NCBI GenBank assembly: GCA_949752735.1
Contig: OX457047.1
Span: 3,443,282-3,507,281, forward strand
Origin: Lumbricus terrestris
Lineage: Eukaryota > Annelida > Clitellata > Crassiclitellata > Lumbricidae
Reading direction: 5' to 3'
DNA length: 64,000 nucleotides
The notes under the pieces are model-generated. The model searched no databases. It had not been told where the DNA came from and saw nothing but the letters and a program-made list of their open reading frames with translations. Positions 17,503 to 25,143 of the stretch are shown piece by piece. Position numbers and translations under genes: made by a program. Position 1 is the stretch's first letter. Each line of letters starts with the position of its first letter.

Positions 17503-18027
17503 ATGTATTGCGTAAAGTGTAAAAAACAGACTGAAACGAGAGATGTACAAAACGTCGTGACGAATAACGGAAGATCTATGCTTCGAGGCGTTTGCGTTGT
17601 ATGCGGGAAAACTAAAACTCAATTCGTAAAAGGAACCAAGAAAGGTGGAGATTTAGTTAGTTCGTTGAATGCAGCTACTAGTAACATTAAGCTACCTTGG
17701 GCTAAGTTCCCTGGTGAGATGCATTTACCAGGTCATCAGTTTCTCGGTCCCGGTACTAGACTAGATTTGAGACTGAATCCTGACGGGACTTACAAAGAGT
17801 GGAGTAAACCTATTAATCGAGTAGATAACGCGGCGTATTACTATGATTTAGCTTACAATCAACATACTGATACAGCTTCTAGGAATATTGCGGATTTAGC
17901 CATGATTAATGATTTGAACAATATTTCTAACCCGAGCTTGCGTGAACGAGTGGAGAGGGCTATAGTTAAACCTATATTATCTACTAAAGCGAGCCTTGGG
18001 TTAGGTTTAAAAAAAGCTTTGAAGTGA
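17503..18027 (+). CDS. Zinc-ribbon plus phospholipase A2-like protein
   Basis: 174 aa. Residues 1-45 form a zinc ribbon with CVKC (3-6) and CVVC (31-34). Residues 65-150 are a parvovirus-type PLA2-like domain: a GPGT calcium-loop motif (82-85) and a helix AAYYYDLAYNQ. In the family the helix carries His-Asp; here position 114 is Tyr (TAT at 17842-17844) next to Asp115, one base away from His, so catalysis may be lost. In relatives this domain is thought to help virions breach membranes. The C-terminus runs into an A7 slippery run and overlaps the integrase frame. Confidence 0.75.
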   Translation: MYCVKCKKQTETRDVQNVVTNNGRSMLRGVCVVCGKTKTQFVKGTKKGGDLVSSLNAATSNIKLPWAKFPGEMHLPGHQFLGPGTRLDLRLNPDGTYKEWSKPINRVDNAAYYYDLAYNQHTDTASRNIADLAMINDLNNISNPSLRERVERAIVKPILSTKASLGLGLKKALK

Positions 18028-18938
18028 AATGGACTGATGAATTAGCTGATGAGTTACATAAACCGGTGGTTATACATTTTAGGAAGAGGAAGGTGATTGT
18101 TAATGGGATAGATGAGATATGGGCGGCTGATTTGGTAGACATGCAGAGCTTCGCTAAAGATAACGATGGGGTGAAATACCTATTAACCGTTATAGATGTT
18201 TTTTCTAAATACGGTTGGATTGTGACATTGAAAGATAAGAGTGGGAAATCTACAGCTGACGGCTTCGTGAAGATACTCGAGGGTGGGAGGAAGCCTGTGA
18301 AATTATGGGTTGACAAAGGCAAAGAATTTTATAACAAGGACGTCAAGAATTTGGTTGATTTGTACTCTACTGAGAATGAGGAAAAATCTTGCGTCGTTGA
18401 GAGATGGAACCGAACGATGAAAGAAAAGATGTTCAAGTACTTTACAGCTAATTCAACGAGAAGATATATCGATATATTAGATGAAATGGTTATCAATTAT
18501 AATAATACAAGGCATTCTTCCATTAAAATGACACCCGTTAAGGCTAGTATGAAAGTGAATGAAAGGGCCGTATTTATGAATTTAAATGGTAAAGAGATTT
18601 CAGAGCCTATTGTTCCAAAGTTTTCAATTGGTGATAAAGTCAGAATAACTAAGAAGAAGAACATTTTTGAGAAGGGATATACACCCCGATGGACTGAGGA
18701 GGTATTTACAGTATCCCAGATTCAATACACGGTTCCACCAACTTATAAGATTACTGATTCTAATGGTGAGGAAATACAAGGTAGTTTTTATGAAGAGGAG
18801 CTACAGAAAACGACTCAAGAAATATTTAGAATAGAAAAGATTATCAGGAAACGTGGGAAGAAATCACTCGTGAAGTGGCTTGGATATCCAGAGTCTTTTA
18901 ATTCGTGGGTAGATAATAAAGACTTGGTGGTCATGTGA
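17988..18938 (+). CDS. Retroviral-type integrase with chromodomain (no ATG of its own)
   Basis: The frame is open from 17988 (after a TAA at 17985-17987) to TGA at 18936-18938 and has no ATG before the catalytic core; GTG at 18024 is an unlikely start in an animal virus. It shows IWAADLVDMQ (first D), LWVDKGKEFYN (second D), VVERWNRTMKEKM (E) and, at the C-terminus, a chromodomain (FRIEKIIRKRG, SLVKWLGYPESFNSWVD). The second D and E are separated by 28 residues instead of 35, so about 7 residues of the core are missing. It would integrate the viral genome. It overlaps the PLA2 ORF by about 40 bases in the -1 frame. Confidence 0.8.
   Translation, partial: SEPWVRFKKSFEVKWTDELADELHKPVVIHFRKRKVIVNGIDEIWAADLVDMQSFAKDNDGVKYLLTVIDVFSKYGWIVTLKDKSGKSTADGFVKILEGGRKPVKLWVDKGKEFYNKDVKNLVDLYSTENEEKSCVVERWNRTMKEKMFKYFTANSTRRYIDILDEMVINYNNTRHSSIKMTPVKASMKVNERAVFMNLNGKEISEPIVPKFSIGDKVRITKKKNIFEKGYTPRWTEEVFTVSQIQYTVPPTYKITDSNGEEIQGSFYEEELQKTTQEIFRIEKIIRKRGKKSLVKWLGYPESFNSWVDNKDLVVM
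18009..18015 (+). promoter_or_regulatory. Slippery heptamer A AAA AAA in the PLA2/integrase overlap
   Basis: In the PLA2 frame the codons at 18007-18015 are TTA AAA AAA, giving a canonical A-AAA-AAA heptamer, with T-TTA-AAA also present one codon earlier (18006-18012). The integrase frame is the -1 frame relative to the PLA2 frame and is open across this site. No strong stem-loop is obvious by eye in the next 60 bases. Confidence 0.5.
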
Positions 18939-19012
18939 TGATGAGTATTTCCCACTCACCCTATGACTCATCATCGAAACTACTGGAAATTCCCCGCATG
19001 ATGAGTCATAGG
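18937..19012. repeat. Nested inverted repeats after the integrase stop
   Basis: CCTATGACTCATCAT at 18960-18974 is perfectly inverted as ATGATGAGTCATAGG at 18998-19012 (15-bp arms, 23-bp spacer). A third arm, GATGATGAGT, at 18937-18946 could pair with the first. The arms begin at the integrase stop codon. They could act in 3'-end formation or mark the inner edge of the element's terminal region. Confidence 0.65.
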
Positions 19013-19043
19013 CGTGTGCTGGGGTGGTTATGAGGTGGCTGAT

Positions 19044-19275
19044 TTTTGAACCATGGTTTGGGAGGTTGGTAGAAGTTTAACCATGGTTTGGGTTAAAGTA
19101 CGATGGGTCGCAAGAAAATATTTTTTTGGATATTTTAGTTTAGGGAAAAAAATTTGTGTGTTGGAAAAAGTTGAACCATGGTTATGGGTGGTTATATTTT
19201 TGAACCATGGTTATGGGTGGTTATATTTTTGAACCATGGTTATGGGTGGTTTGGAAAAGTTGAACCATGATTGTG
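19044..19275. repeat. Tandem TTGAACCATGGTT repeats (right terminal region of the viral element?)
   Basis: Six copies start at 19046, 19077 (TTAACC variant), 19171, 19200, 19229 and 19260. Three consecutive units are about 29 bp and contain TTATGGGTGGTTATATTT. They lie beyond the integrase, where Polinton-type elements often have repeats within or next to the terminal inverted repeat. The matching left end is missing from the window. Confidence 0.65.
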
Positions 19276-19710
19276 GTCAAATGTCCCAGAATAGTCTTAA
19301 TCTATCTACTAACTTGTGCAGACGTACATTTACAATTTAAATTTGAAAAGATTTCAACACCCTAAATTTTTCGCAATTTCTTAATAAACCGAAGTCACAA
19401 GAAAAAAATAACCGTTGTAGACTAACGTTATTCATAACAATAAATTTTCTCCTACTAATAAAGTTGTGTTATTTACAGATCAAAATTGCATGAACAAGGT
19501 TTTTAAGCTTAAAATGAAGCATCTGATGTAACAAAGGCAAATTAATTTTCATTTCCGCTTTTTGTCGTCTTTTTCTCATTTTTAATATTTCTTTGAATAA
19601 AATGACGTTTTCCCCATTTCTTATTCCATTTTCATCGGTTTTTACATTCATGATGAAAGTAAACCAAAGAAACAAAATTTAAGCAATGCACGTGTTTGTC
19701 GGCGGCCCAC

Positions 19711-19845
19711 CTCCCGATTCTTTCGAGGATGGCGAACTTTATGTCGTTTATCCTCGTTAGAACGTCCGGATCGACCTGACAACTGCCGAACAACGTAGTC
19801 GCACGAAGTTTCTGAGAGGCAACGATGACAAACGCTTCGCCCCAT
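19711..19845 (-). CDS. GTF3C1: GTF3C1 coding exon 4
   Basis: Acceptor TTTCTTTCAG precedes 19845. It encodes WGEAFVIVASQKLRATTLFG, then KFAILERIGR, matching the RWG...IVASQ..R...L.G...ILER(I/L)GR segment of GTF3C1. The donor is probably GGGAG|GTGGGC (end 19711), but an alternative GTGCAT near 19690 cannot be excluded. No exon 5 is visible between here and the left end of the window. Confidence 0.75.
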
Positions 19846-19928
19846 CTGAAAGAAAAAAAATAACCAGTGAGTTCTTTTCTGTTTGCAACAAACTATCTTC
19901 GTTTTCTCTCCTACATTACAACCGTTTG

Positions 19929-20150
19929 TGGGGCGCAGTGGTGTAGTGGTGGCGTCGTTGCCTTGAAGCCGGAAGGTTCGAGGTTCGAATCCACCTCGCC
20001 GCGTAAGGACCTTGCGCAAGTCCTTCACTCGCAATTGCTCAGCGCTTCGGCGTGAAATTCCGATGCAGTGTCCGCTCTGCATTCGGGAGCGCCTCTGAGT
20101 AGAGAGAGCTTGAAGGGGCGCTATAACAAGTGCACATACAAACAAACAAA
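19929..20150 (+). mobile_element. tRNA-derived SINE, copy 1
   Basis: The head GGGGCGCAGTGGTGTAGTGG contains an A box (TGGTGTAGTGG), followed by a B box in GAGGTTCGAATCCACC. The tail is GGGAGCGCCTCTGAG, then GGGGCGCTATAACAAG and a CAAA run. Two further copies lie on the minus strand at 33083-33288 and 40336-40550. The GCGCCTCTGA...GCGCTATA tail also ends several LINE fragments here, so the SINE probably borrows a LINE reverse transcriptase. Confidence 0.8.
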
Positions 20151-20329
20151 GTCTCAGGATATCTTAGGATAGCCTGAGCCTGTCCCAAGCCAGGATAAAG
20201 GATGAGGCTCCTCCTTTATCTATTTACCTTCATCTACGATACATTTGTGGCATGCAATCCACTCGGGTAAAAAGAAGAAAAAAACTGGCGCTCACGCAGT
20301 AACAACGCATCAAGTTGACTCAACAAAAG

Positions 20330-20605
20330 AGAAGACGGGACACGAAGAAGATATGGAAAACAACGTTAGAAAGAGAAGATTGAGGTGGATAGGGCATGTT
20401 GTCCGTATTGACGACGAGTGAAGAGACTTCAAGCGATGTCCTGGAATGCTGGAAGTGAAAGGAAGAGAGGAAGACAACGAAAGAACTGGACGGACACTAT
20501 GAAAAGAAGACTTAAGATGCCATGGAAAGAGGCTGAAGACAGTGAAGAACTGGCGATGTGTTGCCCAATGTGCAGACCTGCGCAGGAAGGACTAAGTATC
20601 TTGCA
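20330..20605 (+). mobile_element. LINE ORF2 C-terminal remnant
   Basis: The translation shows the typical end of a non-LTR ORF2: RKRRLRWIGHVVRIDDE, then ERKRGRQRKNWTDTMKRRLK, broken by a frame change near 20415. It is a dead 5'-truncated copy within GTF3C1 intron 3. Confidence 0.7.
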
Positions 20606-20631
20606 ACTCTTGCCTATGGGCCTATGTTCGC

Positions 20632-21437
20632 TGTTTGAACCATAGATGTAAAAAACGATGAAACTAAAATAAAAAACGGTAAAAAACGTCGTTTTTTTCG
20701 AAATAATAAAAAACGACAAAAAAACGATAAAAAACGGAAAATAATTTGCCTTTGTAACATCTGAAATTTCATTTTCAGCTTAAAAACCTTGCTTATGCAA
20801 TTTTATCAAGAAATTGCAAATAACACAACTTTATTAATTATTAGGCCAAAATAATTGGTAAGTAACGTTAATCTACCACAGTTATTTTTTCTTCTTATAA
20901 CTTTGGTTTATTAAGAAATTCGGACAAATTAAAGGTATGGAAATATTTTCAAATTTAAATTGTAGACATAAGTCCACATTAGATCTATAAGTTTATGCTG
21001 ATCGACATAACACAATTAAAATCTAATCAGAAGCAAAACCACCGATGTGTACTAAGTTATATATTGTACATTTGTACTTAAAATTGTTACTTATAGATAT
21101 TAATTATAGGCCCAAGAATTTTATATCAAAATAACTCCTACAAGTTTCATTTCTTGTAGGGATCTACTACATGTATTTCTCAAAATTATGACTTAAACAA
21201 TTACATAAAGACCCTATAGGTAGCTGCATCCTTGAGAGTACGGTGAAAACGTATGGAATATTAGACAAAAATTAATTTAAGGAAAATAATATTATGCAGT
21301 AAGTAATTAAATAAAGTTACATAAAAATCGAAAAAAACGATAAAAAACGATGGAAAAAATAAAAAACGAAAAAAACGACGATTTTTGGGAGAGAATAAAA
21401 AACGAAAAAAACGTTTTTTACAACTATGGTTTGAACT
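20632..21437. mobile_element. Non-autonomous TIR element with AAAAAACG arrays
   Basis: The left end GTTTGAACCATAGATGTAAA and the right end (inverted) GTTTGAACCATAGTTGTAAA form an almost perfect inverted pair. Each is followed by short arrays of AAAAAACGA/AAAAACGG units. The centre contains the inverted 220-bp sequence described at 19300-21005. No coding capacity. Target duplication not resolved. Confidence 0.6.
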
Positions 21438-21849
21438 AAAACTAATTATAAATTCGATAACAATCTTATCTGATATCATATCATCAGACTTTATACTACA
21501 AATAGAGATCACACAATGTTTCGTTTCAGGTCTCTTTTCAAAGTACATCAGAGTACATCCAGAAATGACGCCTCAACATCAAACCAAACGCTCCAACATC
21601 AAAAATTCCTGCCTTCTTAAGATCGACAACTAAACTAATAATTTGCCCTGCGTGCTACATCAGACATTTTCTTCCTCCAGGCCGGCGCACGACCAAAGAG
21701 GACAAATCTTCAGAAGTTTATAAAAAGAGTGAGGCAAGTTCCGCAGAAGAATACGCAGGCCGCAGAGGAGGCAATTCCAACTGAGAAAAGCCCTATTTTG
21801 TCTGATGGCTGTACGTACACGTGCATGGAGCCACGACGTTTGAATATAA

Positions 21850-22160
21850 TAATAATAATAACAGTGATGATTTCTATGGCGCCATAACACAGCAATGCCG
21901 TTACGAGGGCGCCTCGCATACCATACTAACAGCAGGATAGGCCTTGAGAAATAAACAAGTCTTGAGTCCAGATCTGAATGAGTCAACCGAGCCAGCAGGT
22001 CGGGAGAAAGACTGTTTCAGAATCAAAGAAAGCGCTGTCACCGAATCGGGTTTTCGTCCACCCAACACGAAGATTGCTTTTGTCGAGCGATCCAAGTCGC
22101 AACCGGGAAGCGGAGGAGTGCGTCCCGAAGCAGTAATCCCGCAGACACTCAGGTGTGGCT
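21850..22160 (-). mobile_element. LINE 3' end remnant
   Basis: On the minus strand a degenerate ORF2 end (SFRSGLKTCLFLKAYPA) is followed by the GCGCC...TGGCGCCATAGAAATC tail and a TTATTA microsatellite. Stops and frame changes show it is dead. Confidence 0.45.
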
Positions 22161-22168
22161 CTGTGGAT

Positions 22169-22385
22169 CAGTGGCGGCGCTAGCATTCCAGGACATTTAT
22201 GGGGGGGCTAAGACCCCCTATAAAAGGCTAAGTCCCCTAAAAAAGGCAACCGGTTTTTTTACATTGAAATACTTCCATGATTTTCGAGCGGATGAATAAA
22301 AAAAGGTTGCTCGAAAGTTCAGCGGATGTAAATGTGAAATTTCCTCTGCGAGGCTTCAGCCCCCAAAATTGAAATCCTGCCACTG
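22169..22385. mobile_element. hAT-type MITE with 8-bp TSD
   Basis: The ends are CAGTGGCGGCGCTAGC and CCTGCCACTG. It is flanked by a perfect 8-bp duplication CTGTGGAT (22161-22168 and 22386-22393). G-rich/C-rich subterminal runs as in the copy at 26168. Confidence 0.8.
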
Positions 22386-22550
22386 CTGTGGATGAACTTG
22401 CAAACAAATAGACACTAGACAGGTCTTAAATTATTCAATCCTCTGGGGAACAGGCAGCCAGTATTGAACTTCTGCTGAATATCACATATATTATCACCGT
22501 TATCCACATAAACATGCATGCCTACCAAACCCTGACAGCCAAAAAACTAC

Positions 22551-22699
22551 CTCTGCAAAACCGAGTTGAGATCCATTCCCGCGTCACGAACGACGGCCGT
22601 GACGTTTCTACGCGTGTGGAAGTCCGAGCAGGATCCCATGATGCCGTCTGGGTCATCTCTAACGACACAGACCGGGTAGATATCCTCCGGTTGATCATC
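22551..22699 (-). CDS. GTF3C1: GTF3C1 coding exon 3
   Basis: Acceptor GTTCCAG precedes 22699; donor CAGAG|GTAGTT follows 22551 (phase 2). It encodes EDIYPVCVVRDDPDGIMGSC, then DFHTRRNVTAVVR. The EDxYP...DGI.GSC...F..R.N(V/I)T signature is that of GTF3C1. The two bases AG left over complete an Arg codon with the A that opens exon 4. Confidence 0.85.
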
Positions 22700-22859
22700 C
22701 TGGAACAATCATGCCAACAATCAGTTAATCAAACAATATTCGCTTATATTAAAACCTTCATGCTTGGAAATTGCGGTTCTTTACATTTAGCTGGGTCATC
22801 TTTTAAATGTGTGTTTAGACTGCTTTGCCGCTGTCTGCCCTTTGCTGTCGAATGAATGG

Positions 22860-22995
22860 CTTTCCTGCTACAACCCGTGCTCAGATCTTGTCTGAAGGTA
22901 TTACTTTTTCTGCACGTTGTCTCAAGACTTTTCTTTTTTCAGGGGTTCTTTGCACTGGGAGTGCCTCTGATTAGGTTGTACTGAAACGCGCTTTA
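22860..22995 (+). mobile_element. LINE 3' tail
   Basis: ACTGGGAGTGCCTCTGATTA and GCGCTTTATAAATCTGAAAA are a variant of the GCGCCTCTGA...GCGCTATATAAAT tail shared by LINE and SINE copies in this window. Confidence 0.5.
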
Positions 22996-23293
22996 TAAAT
23001 CTGAAAAGAGAATAGAAATAAGCATCATGCAAGGATCTGTTGGTCTTGAGCCGGTCAACTTTTCAACGCAAATTTTAAAACCGCTGGCGACTATTATCCG
23101 AATATTCCTGCACCAAATATTGACAATACTCACACGGAACTTGACCACATACCAGAGTGGGCGAGAAAAATTCCAAAACTTCTGATATTTGGAAAGATCA
23201 AACAGAACAGACAGATACATGAGAACGAGAAAGATGGACGAACACCGAGCAATGAGAGGTCACTTAAAAAGCAACCATATACAACATAATCAC

Positions 23294-23508
23294 CGTCCGA
23301 ACTATAACGCCCGTCTCGTGATCGATGCTTTTAAACCGATCGTGTAGCACAAGAGGAGGCCTCGGTTTTGGCAGTTCGTAGAATTCGACATTCTCGTCTC
23401 CTCGGATCACAGCCGACCACAGATATTCTTTCGCCGAGTTGTCGAGTGCGACCGGAAAATCTGGCTTACGATTCGTCAGTCGAATCCACAGAGCGGACAG
23501 CGTGATTC
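23294..23508 (-). CDS. GTF3C1: GTF3C1 coding exon 2
   Basis: Acceptor TTTTCAG precedes 23508; donor ACG|GTGATT follows 23294 (phase 0). It encodes ITLSALWIRLTNRKPDFPVA, then KEYLWSAVI, FYELPKPRPP and IDHETGVIV. This matches the order in the vertebrate protein of an ALWxRL helix, an (E/K)(E/Y)(F/L)LW helix, a FYE.P..RP strand and a conserved ID.ETG turn. The region is winged-helix-like in the N-terminal part of the subunit. Confidence 0.85.
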
Positions 23509-23741
23509 CTGAAAACACACCCAAAAACAATAAGTTCTTGCTGGTAAGTCTTCAGTTGTTGGGTTTTTTTTAAGGGGAGAGATTTTAAAAGCAATAATCT
23601 TCATTTGATTTCAAACTGCCACAACCTTGTATATTTACACAGCAGTTAGATTCAAATGTCTGGCAGCCACGTAAGGCACCATGACGTCCTACTTTTCGTT
23701 TTAGCAAATGACATCCGCCGAATGAAAGGCAGAGTCAACTT

Positions 23742-23813
23742 TGGAGGGAGGGAGGGAGGGAGGGAGGGAGGGAGGGAGGGAGGGAGGGAGGGAGGGAGGG
23801 AGGGAGGGAGGGA
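23742..23813. repeat. (GGGA)n microsatellite
   Basis: About 70 bases of uninterrupted GGAG/GGGA units upstream of GTF3C1 exon 2 (intron 1). Confidence 0.95.
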
Positions 23814-24138
23814 CAAACAAATCAATCAATCATTGGGTAGTAGGATGAATGAATGCATGAATGAATGGGTGGACGAATGAATAAATGGCTCAATAAATAT
23901 ATATCATTGCCTATGAAAATCTGAGTGACAAACAAGTGACAATCAGTGACAATAGCTCTAGCTGAATTTAATAAACATAAAAATAAGTTAGCCAGAAGCT
24001 ATTGCCAGTAAAGTAACCTAGGTATATAGTTAGTGTCATCCATATCAAGAAGTTTAAAGTAATTTTAAATAGTTTTAAATAGTCTTTAAACAGTTGAACT
24101 GGCTGACTGACTGAATGAATGAACAAGGCAGGACTAAC

Positions 24139-24190
24139 CATCGAGCCCTTCAAGAGCAATCTCATCTAGACAGGCCTCAACAAAATCCAT
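24139..24190 (-). CDS. GTF3C1: GTF3C1 (TFIIIC largest subunit), coding exon 1
   Basis: The ATG at 24190 opens MDFVEACLDEIALEGLDG, the same N-terminal helix as vertebrate GTF3C1 (pattern MDxxExxLDExALEGLDG). The exon ends G|GTTAGT in phase 1 and joins in frame to exon 2 at 23508. GTF3C1 is the B-box-binding subunit of the RNA polymerase III factor TFIIIC and works in the nucleus at tRNA genes. Four consecutive exons (24190-24139, 23508-23294, 22699-22551, 19845-19711) join with consistent phases and no stop. The rest of this very long protein is not seen; it should lie to the left, beyond the viral element. Confidence 0.85.
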
Positions 24191-25143
24191 GAATGCGACG
24201 ACCAAGGCGCAACTGTAACCAAAACAATATAAAAAAGATCTAATTTAGTCGACTGGATGACAGTGATCTGCAAGTTTGTGCGTGACTACCCATGAGTCCT
24301 CATTCATTGACAGCATTTATATAGCACCTCTTCAAGGGACCTACTCAATGGCTTCATCAATTAATACTCATGTATTGTTTGTTTGTTTTAATGATTACGC
24401 ATCAAAATTCATTGCGAAAAGCAATTGTGAACGAAAGGACATTATAACTCAACATGAGTTTTAAGTCCTATATCCATCATTTAATCTCTTTAATATATAC
24501 GATTCTCGTAAAATATCCTCACTACAATTATCAGTGTAATATAATCATAATTCTTCAAGCACAGCAATCTCTTAATCACAGCTGAATTACGATGATATAT
24601 CTTAATTAAATGATCTAAAACGGAGTTCATATAACAGAGTGCGATACTGTCACGTCGGACCTCGGCAACTCGAGTTCGAAACCCGTTCACTGCACTGCGT
24701 ATTTTTTTCGCAATCGAATCGTAACTTAAGATAGCGCAAATATGCAATTGCCTAAACAAATATCAGTCGACATGATCTTACATTTTAAAATCCTCTAAAA
24801 CCACAAATTAAACGCAAATTTGATTAAAGCATCGCACGCCATATAGCGATCTTGTTCCCTGTTCTGTTGTGACTACGAAGATATGCATTTTTTGATTCCA
24901 CCATCAGAGTGTTGCAGACGCAGCATCATCTCTGATAATAACCTCTAAAGCGCCGTAGAAAGTCCACACGCAGGGCACCAATCTATTCAAGAGCGCTGCG
25001 ATGAGTCCCAAGGTTAGGTCTTAAGGAGGTCAGCATCCGGGGGTTCCAGAGGGTCAGATGTTGTAGAGCATGCAGGTTAGACCAAGCTATTCTCTAAGAG
25101 TCTGGGAGACATTTTCTACCTCAAGCGACAAAAGAATAATATT
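24191..25143. other. GTF3C1 upstream region; no further gene seen
   Basis: This should contain the GTF3C1 promoter and 5' UTR. A minus-orientation SINE/LINE tail (ATTTATATAGCACCTCTTCA) lies at 24317-24340. A tRNA-like B box (GAGTTCGAAACCC) lies at 24671-24683. A stretch near 24945-25000 (CTAAAGCGC...AGGGCACCA...TTCAAGAGCG) resembles repeats at 32239-32305 and, inverted, 56363-56425. No ORF is convincing. Confidence 0.4.

Larger units (their letters stand above)
19300..21005. repeat. Inverted copies of a 220-bp AT-rich sequence
   Basis: About 19300-19525 and 20762-21005 are the same sequence in opposite orientation, roughly 75-80% identical by eye. Shared landmarks are AATAACACAACTTTATTA, GGTTTATTAAGAAATT and ACAATTTAAATTTGAAAA. 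The right copy lies inside the MITE-like element at 20632-21437; the left copy directly follows the TTGAACCATGG repeats. They flank GTF3C1 exon 4 and a SINE. Confidence 0.65.

Noticed and set aside
16693..17622. Longer ATPase frame starting at 17622
   Set aside because: It would overlap the divergent PLA2 gene by about 120 bases; the ATG at 17481 has the shared upstream motif and the conserved domain starts just after it.
18024..18026. GTG as the natural start of the integrase
   Set aside because: Non-ATG initiation at GTG is rare in animals, and the overlap with a slippery run in the upstream ORF offers a better explanation.
7772..19290. A polymerase B gene inside the viral element
   Set aside because: No frame in the block is long enough or shows polymerase motifs; all space is accounted for by other genes.
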